Below are positions 36,651 to 42,853 of a stretch of DNA of 64,000 nt, one piece after another (position 1 is the first letter of the stretch; the number at the start of each line of letters is the position of its first letter). A program made the translations under genes and the position numbers. The notes under the pieces were generated by a model. That model was not told the origin of the DNA and made no database searches. It saw only the letters and a program-made list of their open reading frames with translations. The stretch is from Methylacidimicrobium sp. AP8 (lineage in GTDB: Bacteria; Verrucomicrobiota; Verrucomicrobiia; Methylacidiphilales; Methylacidiphilaceae), in the NCBI RefSeq assembly GCF_903064525.1, contig NZ_LR797830.1:434001-498000 (forward strand), read 5' to 3'.

Positions 36651-37712
36651 CTAGCGGGTAGAGCATGCGGCTTTTCCGCGGGTTTGGAAAGCGAGTTTTC
36701 CGTCGCCGGTCTCTTGGGCTTCAGCGGAGGGAGCCGGCGGGGCCGGCTTCCGGCGCAAGGAGCGGAAGAAGCCTTCCAGCCGGGCCATCCAGGGCTTGCC
36801 GAGGCGCTTGATCCGGGCGGCCTGGGCGTAGGAGAGGCCGAGTCGGAGAAGCCGCCGGTCCCGGGAGGGGAGGACCGGCCAGATCCACTCGCCGTAGCGG
36901 GCCAGCTGCCGGTCGGCCTCGGCCGGATCGAACTGCTTGTAGGCCCCCAGCCGCTGGAAGAAGCCGATGCCGGCCGCCTCGGCGAGCTTGGGCGTCAGCC
37001 GCCCCTGGTTGACGAGCCAGGCGAGCATCGCCTCGGTCGCGCGGTTATGGGCGTCCAGGAACTCGCGGAGCTTGGAGGAGGTCAGCGAGGAGCTCCGGCC
37101 CATCCGGTAGACGGCGCCGGCGGACGGCGTGAACCGGAAGCGAAGCCCCTTCTGCAGGGCGCGGGCGTAGAGCTCGTAGTCTTCGGCCAGGTGGAGCGGG
37201 CTCCACCCTCCGATGCGGATCAGGGCCTCCCGGCGCCAGAGTTGGGCTCCGATTTGGGGAAACCAGAAGGCGAGCCAGAGGTAGAAGGGGTCCGGGTGAT
37301 CGGGGAGGCGGGCGGTCCAAGGCGGAGCCGGGCCGTCGCGCCCCCATTGCTCGATCAGGGAAGGGGAGACCAGCACGTCGGCGGGCTCCCCTCGGCCCTC
37401 GCGGAGCTGGGTCTCGATCTTCTCGGGCAGGAGGTAGTCGTCGCTGTCCAGCCACTGGATCCACTCCCCGCGGGCGGCCGCGAGGATCGCGTTGCGGGCG
37501 CCGGATGGGCCCGAATTGCCCGGGAGGGAGATCACGGTAATCCGGTCGCCGAAGCCCGCGAGGACCTCCCGGGTCCGGTCGGTCGAGCCGTCGTCGGCCA
37601 CGAGGACTTCCTTGTGCGGCCAGCTCTGGGCAAGAGCGCTTTCGACCGCCTGGGCGATCCACTCCTCCCGGTTGTAGGCGGGAATCCCGATCGTGACGAG
37701 GGGGGCGGTCAT
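36651..37712 (-). CDS. Glycosyltransferase family 2
   Basis: A 353-residue GT2 enzyme from the ATG at 37712. APLVTIGIPAYNREEWIAQA, EVLVADDGSTDRTREVLAGF and WIQWLDSDDYLLPEKIETQL carry the GT-A nucleotide and metal site; HLAEDYELYARALQKGLRF is the acceptor-side motif. The C-terminal half is helical and ends in a basic, proline-rich tail. The start overlaps the stop of the upstream GT2 gene by four bases (ATGA), indicating a translationally coupled pair. Closely related to the 21729-22748 enzyme; these look like duplicates split between two glycan loci. Confidence 0.87.
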   Translation of the reverse strand: MTAPLVTIGIPAYNREEWIAQAVESALAQSWPHKEVLVADDGSTDRTREVLAGFGDRITVISLPGNSGPSGARNAILAAARGEWIQWLDSDDYLLPEKIETQLREGRGEPADVLVSPSLIEQWGRDGPAPPWTARLPDHPDPFYLWLAFWFPQIGAQLWRREALIRIGGWSPLHLAEDYELYARALQKGLRFRFTPSAGAVYRMGRSSSLTSSKLREFLDAHNRATEAMLAWLVNQGRLTPKLAEAAGIGFFQRLGAYKQFDPAEADRQLARYGEWIWPVLPSRDRRLLRLGLSYAQAARIKRLGKPWMARLEGFFRSLRRKPAPPAPSAEAQETGDGKLAFQTRGKAACSTR

Positions 37713-38638
37713 GCGGGGGAGAGCCGGCGGAGGGCCGCCGAAAAACGTTCGGCCCGGGAGAAGCCGAGCCCGCCCAGGAGGATGCGGTAGAGGGGGCTGC
37801 GCGGCGGGCGCATCCAGCCGCGGGCGGAAGCCTCGGCGAAGAAGCGCTCGGCTTGTCCGGGGGCTCCGCCGCGGGCCAGCCAGCGGGCGGCGAGGAAAAA
37901 CGCCTCGCCGGCCGCGGCCCGGAGGCGGGGAGTCCAGCCTCCGGATTGGTCGAGCCAGCGGGCCATCTCTTCTAATACGGCCGCCTTTTGGCGGGCGAAG
38001 TCCCGGGTCCGTTCCGCGGAGGCGGGCCCGCGCCGGATCCGCCAAACGGCCCCCAGGGAAGGGGCGAGACGGAAGCGGAGGCCGCGGCGGAGAGCGCGGC
38101 CGACAAGCTCGTAGTCGTCGAAAAGAGGGGCGAGGTCGCTCCAGCCGCCGAGGCGGCGGACGGCCTCGCGCCGCCAGAGGTAGCCGCCGGTCTGCGGCAG
38201 CTCTCCCGCAAACCAGCTGCGGAGCAGGTCCCTTTCCGGGCAAGGGGCTTGGGCGCGGAGCTCTCCGGTGCCTTCGTCGAGGAGGCAGGGGCTGTAGAGG
38301 ACCTCGGCACCGGCTCCGCCGCCGGTCTCGGAGAGCTGGGTGGCGATCTTCGCCGGAAGGAGGAGGTCGTCCTGGTCAAGCCACTGGATCCACTCGCCCC
38401 GGGCGGCTTCCAGGAGCGCATTGCGTGCGGCGGCCCGCCCCCGGTTGGTCTGGGCCAGGAGCCGGATCCGGGGCAGAAAGGGCTCGAGGACCTCCCGGGT
38501 CCGGTCGGTCGATCCGTCGTCGACGACCAGGACTTCCTTCTCGGGGTGGGATTGGGCGAGGGCGCTCGCGACGGCGGCCGCCGCCGTGCCGGCGCCGTTA
38601 TGCGCGGGGATGCCGATGGAGACGAGAGGAGGAGCCAC
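37709..38638 (-). CDS. Glycosyltransferase family 2
   Basis: A GT2 enzyme of about 309 residues if the GTG at 38638 is used. The frame is open to an ATG at 38776, but the extra 46 residues are low-complexity and overlap the divergent methyltransferase start. PLVSIGIPAHNGAGTAAAAV, EVLVVDDGSTDRTREVLEPF, WIQWLDQDDLLLPAKIATQL and LFDDYELVGRALRRGLRFRL define the domain. Translationally coupled to the next GT2 gene. Donor and acceptor unknown. Confidence 0.82.
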   Translation of the reverse strand: MAPPLVSIGIPAHNGAGTAAAAVASALAQSHPEKEVLVVDDGSTDRTREVLEPFLPRIRLLAQTNRGRAAARNALLEAARGEWIQWLDQDDLLLPAKIATQLSETGGGAGAEVLYSPCLLDEGTGELRAQAPCPERDLLRSWFAGELPQTGGYLWRREAVRRLGGWSDLAPLFDDYELVGRALRRGLRFRLAPSLGAVWRIRRGPASAERTRDFARQKAAVLEEMARWLDQSGGWTPRLRAAAGEAFFLAARWLARGGAPGQAERFFAEASARGWMRPPRSPLYRILLGGLGFSRAERFSAALRRLSPA

Positions 38639-39047
38639 CGCAACGAAGCCTGCCGGATCGGGGGGAAAAGAGTCAAGAAAGGAGGAGGGCCGCTCCGGCG
38701 GCGCCTCCCGCGGCCGGAAAGGACCGCGGGCTGTCGACAAGCGGGATCCGGCCCTTCTATCATCGGTAACGGCCATGGGATTCGACCTGCTCGACCACCC
38801 GATCGTCTTCGCGCAGCCCGCCCGCTGGAGCCGGGTGGCCGCCTGGCACCTCCATGTTCCCTTCGCCTTTCTGCTGGTCGACCTGCTTCGGCCCCGACGG
38901 GTGGTCGAGCTGGGCGTCCATTACGGGGACTCCTACTGCGCCTTTCTGCCAGGCGGTCGCCGCGCTCGGGCTGGCCGGCGAATGCTGGGGTTGCCAGCAG
39001 CTAAAAAATATATGGACACATAGCAAGTTTAATGGCAGTATGTCCGA

Positions 39048-39281
39048 GTGAAGTTGAGTGTCTGGGCCAAGCGGCAGGGCGTCTGCTACAAGACGGCTTG
39101 GCGGATGTGGAAGGAGGGGCGTTTGCCCGTCCCGGTCGAGCAGTTGCCGACAGGAAACGAGAGGACCGATGACATCGTGCGCGACCTGCACGAGGTCATC
39201 GTTTCGATGTGTGCCAGGCTTTACGGGAAGCGATCCGCCCGGAACCGCGCCGAGAAGGCGCTCAAAGCGATCCATGAGTAA
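39048..39281 (+). pseudogene. IS607 serine transposase (TnpA) fragment
   Basis: A 77-residue reading frame fusing the two ends of TnpA: the MerR-like DNA-binding start (MKLSVWAKRQGVCYKTAWRM) through PVEQLPTG, then directly TDDIVRDLHEVIVSMCARLY and the C-terminal helix. Comparison with copy 2 shows that the segment coding for the catalytic serine (VALYARVSS) and most of the resolvase fold is deleted, in frame. Not catalytically competent. The frame ends at TAA 39279-39281, overlapping the tnpB start. Confidence 0.85.
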
Positions 39282-40926
39282 GCTTCCTGTTTTCACCTAC
39301 CAGACCCGGTTGAGGTTGACGCATGAGCAGACTTCGTGTCTTGACGCCTATGCGGCGCTCTACGGGCGGGCGCAGCGGACTCTTTTCGCCAGGATGCGGG
39401 CGGGCGTTCCCCTGAACGAGCTCAAGCGGTCGTTTCTGCGCCGATTCGGCCTCACCGCCCGGCAGTTCAACGCCATTCGGGTCGAGCTTGAGGGCAAGAT
39501 CGCCTCGATCCGGGAAAGGCGGCCCGAGTTGATCGAGGAAGCCAAATGGCGGATCCGGAAAGCGGAAGAGGCGGTCGGCCGGCTGGAGGAGAAGAAGCCG
39601 GGATCGAATGTCGTGCACCAGAAAAAGCGGCGGCTTGCCGTCCTGCGGGCGAAGCTCGAGGCGCTTCTGGCCGATCAGGAGTCCGGCCGGGTCCGGCTCT
39701 GTTTCGGTTCCCGACGCCTCTTCCGCAAGCAGTTTGCCCTGGAAGAGAACGGCTATGCGGACCATGCCGCATGGAAGAAGGATTGGCAGTCGGAGCGGAG
39801 CAGCCAGTTCTTCGTGCTCGGATCGAAGGACGAGACATCGGGCAACCAGTCCTGCCAAGCCGCAGTCGCTCCGGACGGCAGCCTGCGGCTGCGGTTGCGG
39901 CTGCCGAACGGATTGGGAAGCACGAGCAAACACCTGGTGCTCGAGGGCGTGCGCTTGGCCTACGGCCAGGAGGAAATCCTCCAGGCCCTCTCCGCCGGCC
40001 GGGTCGTGACCGCACAAACCAAGACGGGGAAGCTCTTCCGCAAGCGGGAGGGAGCTGCCGTGAGCTACCGCTTCGTGCGGGACCGGAAGGGGTGGCGGGT
40101 ATTCGCAAGCGTCGAGGCGCAACCGGTTGCCCTGGTGACACGCCGCCTTGCCGGAGCGATCGGCGTTGACATCAACCCGGATCATCTTGCCTTGGCCGAA
40201 ACGGATCGCTTCGGGAATCTCGTGGGAATCCGCCGGATCGGATTGCATCTCTATGGGAAGAGCGAGGAGCAAGCGAAAGCCAGAATCGGCGATGCGTGCC
40301 GGCAGATCGCCCGGGCCTGCGCCGAATCGGGCAAGCCGCTCGTGATCGAGCGATTGGATCTTCGCAAGCGGAGGGCCGAGCTGGAGGCGGTCGATGGCGT
40401 CCGGGCTCGCTCGCTCTCTTCCTTCGCCTACGCCAAGACGATCTCCATGCTCAAGGCGGCTTCCTTTCGCGCCGGAGTCGAGGTGATCGAAGTCGACCCG
40501 GCCTACACTTCCGTGATCGGCGCGGTCAACCACGCGCGCCGTCATGGCATCGGTTCTCACCAGGGCGCGGCCTACGCCGTCGCCCGGAGAGGATTGGGCC
40601 TATCCGAGCGCCCGTCCGTGCGGGAGGCGGTCGTGCCGACCCGCAATGGCGGCCATGTCACCTTCGCCCTACCCGCGAGGAATCGGGCGAAGCATGTATG
40701 GTCGTTCTGGGCGGACGTTCGGAAGGGGCTCAAAGCGGCGCATGCAGCGCATGCCCGGTCGGGAGGCAATCGCTTGCCTCCCGCGCCTCTGTCCCCGAAA
40801 TCGCGGGCATTGGGCGCTACCCGGGCTTTGCCGGCGAAACCCCGGCACGCGAACCGTCGGCAACACTGTTCGGCCGACGTCCTGGACGATCTCCCCTGGC
40901 AGGGGAATGGTTGTCTATGGTTTTAG
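39274..40926 (+). CDS. tnpB: TnpB-related RuvC-like protein of IS607 element
   Basis: A 550-residue accessory protein of IS607/IS605-type elements; studied TnpB proteins are RNA-guided nucleases that favour element retention. The ATG at 39274 overlaps the tnpA stop. The N-terminal half is basic and helical (TYQTRLRLTHEQTSCLDAYA, FLRRFGLTARQFNAIRVEL). The RuvC-like core has GVDINPDHLALAETDRFGNL (first Asp) and KPLVIERLDLRKRRAEL (Glu). The third motif reads SVIGAVNHARRHGIGSHQGA with AAYAVARRGLGLSE, lacking the usual Asp. No CxxC zinc ribbon is visible. This belongs to the divergent H.GAA...ARRG group. The C-terminal codons reach almost to the element end, where a guide RNA would be expected to arise. 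Confidence 0.85.
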   Translation: MSKLPVFTYQTRLRLTHEQTSCLDAYAALYGRAQRTLFARMRAGVPLNELKRSFLRRFGLTARQFNAIRVELEGKIASIRERRPELIEEAKWRIRKAEEAVGRLEEKKPGSNVVHQKKRRLAVLRAKLEALLADQESGRVRLCFGSRRLFRKQFALEENGYADHAAWKKDWQSERSSQFFVLGSKDETSGNQSCQAAVAPDGSLRLRLRLPNGLGSTSKHLVLEGVRLAYGQEEILQALSAGRVVTAQTKTGKLFRKREGAAVSYRFVRDRKGWRVFASVEAQPVALVTRRLAGAIGVDINPDHLALAETDRFGNLVGIRRIGLHLYGKSEEQAKARIGDACRQIARACAESGKPLVIERLDLRKRRAELEAVDGVRARSLSSFAYAKTISMLKAASFRAGVEVIEVDPAYTSVIGAVNHARRHGIGSHQGAAYAVARRGLGLSERPSVREAVVPTRNGGHVTFALPARNRAKHVWSFWADVRKGLKAAHAAHARSGGNRLPPAPLSPKSRALGATRALPAKPRHANRRQHCSADVLDDLPWQGNGCLWF

Positions 40927-41537
40927 GAACGGCATCGACCATTGGCGCGGAGACGAGCAGGCGGGGGAGTACGGGAGCGAAGTGCTCGAGGATCTGCGAC
41001 GGCACCACGACCCCCGATACGGCGGCTTTTCCCGGCTGCTGCGGGAGAGCTTCGAAGAGGCCCTCCCGCGCTTTGCCAAGGGATCGATCGACCTTTTGCA
41101 CATCGACGGCCTCCACTCCTACCAAGCGGTCCGCCGGGACTTCTGCTCGTGGCTCCCCCGCGTCAGCGTCCGGGGGGTGGTCCTGCTCCACGACGTCGCC
41201 GTCCGGCGGGAGGGTTTCGGCGTCTGGAGGCTCTGGGAGGAGGTCTCCAAGAGAGTATCCCTCCCGTGTCGTGCGCAACGGGTTCGGCTTGGGAGTGGTG
41301 GCCGTGGGGCAAAATCCCGAGCCGTCGGTGCGCGACCTGCTCGCTCTCCCCTGAGTCCCGGTGGCAGGCCTTGGAACGGCTCTGGGAGGCATTGGGCCAG
41401 GCGAACGAGCACCGTTGCTCCGGATCCGGGGAACCGAAGGGCCTCCGGTTTTGGTTGACGCGGAGGTTCTTCCGGAAAGGAGGCGGGTAGCTGCGGGGGG
41501 CGGGCCGGCCGCCCTCCGGCCGGGGCCTAAGAAAGCA

Positions 41538-41564
41538 GAAGGGCGGACCGGGAGTCCGCCCTTC
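41538..41564 (-). terminator. Hairpin terminator of the membrane-protein gene
   Basis: Perfect 11-bp stem GAAGGGCGGAC/GTCCGCCCTTC with a 5-base loop. On the minus strand it is followed by TGCTTTCTT. It is 25 bases downstream of the minus-strand stop at 41589. The plus-strand side (41355-41537), after the methyltransferase remnant, holds no recognisable gene. Confidence 0.8.
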
Positions 41565-41588
41565 ACGGGATATGGCACAACCCAAATT

Positions 41589-42107
41589 TTAGGCGCGCTC
41601 GGCCTCGTCCCGGTCGCGCCCCTCCGCGATCCACGGCGGGATCGCGAAGAGGAGAGCTATGGCCGGAGCCGCCGCTGCGGTCTTCAGGGCCAGAACCGGG
41701 GTGAGCGCGGGATGCCCCGGAGTGGCCAGCACGACGGCAAGCTGCCCGATCCACGCCAGGCCGACGAAGGCCGGAAGGAGAAGATAGGGCCAGCGGATCG
41801 CGCGCCGGGCGAGGAGCACGTAGGCAAAGCTCGCCTCGACCAACACCGCCAGGACCGCCAGGCTGCGGGGATAGCCCTCGGTGACCCACCGCTGCACGAA
41901 GGTCCCGTCCGCGCCGGGCCAGCGGAAGAGATCGTAGAAGAAGGCGGCCGCGGCCGGCAGCGAAACCAGCAGCAGGGTCAAGGCCGCCAGCCAGAGCCAC
42001 TGCGTCAGCCGTACGGCCGGTCCGCCGGGCCGAAGGTCCCGCCGGGGCTTCGGCAGAGCCGTGGCGGCTTCGGTTGTCGTTTTGGTCGTGTCGTATTGGG
42101 CAATCAT
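41589..42107 (-). CDS. Four-helix membrane protein of unknown function
   Basis: 172 residues from the ATG at 42107, chosen because AAAGGAG precedes it by about 6 bases. After a polar N-terminus there are four hydrophobic segments: LWLAALTLLLVSLPAAAAFF, SLAVLAVLVEASFAYVLLA, PYLLLPAFVGLAWIGQLAV and LKTAAAAPAIALLFAIPPW. The layout resembles small DoxX-like or DUF-type inner-membrane proteins, but no signature is certain. It is transcribed away from the CPICK/TonB receptor genes, sharing the AT-rich control region. Confidence 0.72.
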   Translation of the reverse strand: MIAQYDTTKTTTEAATALPKPRRDLRPGGPAVRLTQWLWLAALTLLLVSLPAAAAFFYDLFRWPGADGTFVQRWVTEGYPRSLAVLAVLVEASFAYVLLARRAIRWPYLLLPAFVGLAWIGQLAVVLATPGHPALTPVLALKTAAAAPAIALLFAIPPWIAEGRDRDEAERA

Positions 42108-42351
42108 CGTTACTCCTTTATAAGCGAACCGCATACAGGGTTAATTATGTGCCATACATTATGATAGCTTTTGCTATAGGCAAGAAAAAAAAGTATGCGC
42201 ATAGCTTATGATAAGAGCAAAGCCGCCGTCTTTTCGGGTGCGCCCGGGGGCAGCGGAGGACGGGCTCGAGCGGCTTTGCTTGGGAATCCGGTAAGAAAAA
42301 ACCCGAAAAGCCGTTGACAGAAGGCGGCGATTCGTGTAACGACTCCGCTTG
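42108..42351. promoter_or_regulatory. AT-rich divergent control region with two palindromes
   Basis: Much lower GC than the surroundings. It contains ATAGCTTTTGCTAT (42164-42177) and CTTATGATAAG (42205-42215), both inverted repeats, plus an A-run at 42184-42191. Located between the membrane-protein start (42107) and the CPICK start (42352), it probably holds both promoters and an operator. No known operator consensus is matched with confidence. Confidence 0.55.
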
Positions 42352-42732
42352 GTGAGAAAAACGGGGATCCTGCTCGCCTTCCTGGCGGCCTGCCACCTCG
42401 CCGGGGGCCACTGGCTCTTCTGGCAGGGGGCCGCCTGGGCCGGGATGCTCCTCCGCTATGCGCACAGCTACGGGGTGGAGACCGGCTTTGCGATGACCTT
42501 CGACGGGAAGCATCCCTGCCCGATCTGCAAGAAGGTCGTCAAAGAAAAGAGCAAGGAGCATCAGAGCTCGCGGACCGAGCGGTCCCGGGACGAGCTCGGG
42601 TTCTTTTGCCTCTCCGCGGCTTCCGTTCTTCCCCCGCTGCTTCTCTCTCCGGAGAGGCCGCCGCTCGACCGCTTTTGTCCGGCGAGCCGCGCGGACCGTC
42701 CCCATTCCCCCCCTCCCCGGCGTCTGGCGTAG
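42352..42732 (+). CDS. Small protein with GKHPCPICK motif
   Basis: 126 residues from the GTG at 42352 (TTG at 42349 also possible). Residues about 5-30 are hydrophobic (ILLAFLAACHLAGGHWLFWQ), a signal or anchor. The central part carries FDGKHPCPICKKVVKEKSKE. The C-terminal part has a hydrophobic stretch, LSAASVLPPLLLS, then DRFCPASRADRPH. Similar short proteins with a single CPxC after an N-terminal helix occur in Verrucomicrobiota near metal-uptake genes; I recall the pattern, not a named family. It precedes the TonB receptor by about 120 bases on the same strand, where no other gene is seen. A metal-related role is inference. Confidence 0.65.
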   Translation: MRKTGILLAFLAACHLAGGHWLFWQGAAWAGMLLRYAHSYGVETGFAMTFDGKHPCPICKKVVKEKSKEHQSSRTERSRDELGFFCLSAASVLPPLLLSPERPPLDRFCPASRADRPHSPPPRRLA

Positions 42733-42853
42733 CTAGGGCGCCGGCCGCGGCCGGCCTGCGCCGGGACGATTCCGGGCTCGCGTAGGCCTTGGGCCGCTCC
42801 GGGTTCCGGCGCTAGGAACGCGAACGTCAACTTTTCAACCCTGGGGAGGGAGT

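Larger units (their letters stand above)
38991..40930 (+). mobile_element. IS607-type element, copy 1 (tnpA internally deleted)
   Basis: 1,940 bp from TTGCCAGCAGCTAAAAAATA at the left to TATGGTTTTAGGAAC at the right. Limits are set by comparison with copy 2 and by exact restoration of the interrupted methyltransferase. The insertion lies within a run of G (TGGGG/GGCATC), consistent with the GG preference of IS607 serine transposases. No inverted repeats, as expected for the family. It is 332 bases shorter than copy 2, the difference being in tnpA. Confidence 0.88.
38775..41354 (+). pseudogene. Methyltransferase gene split by an IS607-type element
   Basis: The 5' part is 38775-38990 and the 3' part is 40931-41354. 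The encoded protein matches the first domain of the 16111-19356 fusion: VVELGVHYGDSYCAFCQAVA before the insert, then IDHWRGDEQAGEYGSEVLED, GSIDLLHIDGLHSYQAVRRD, VVLLHDVAVRREGFGVWRLW and NGFGLGVVAVGQNPEPSV after it. Removing 38991-40930 joins GECWG to IDHWRG exactly. Two further one-base insertions disturb the frame, at about 38945 (TTT run) and about 41253. The intact ancestor was a separate methyltransferase of about 215 residues, divergent from the GT2 pair. Confidence 0.87.
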
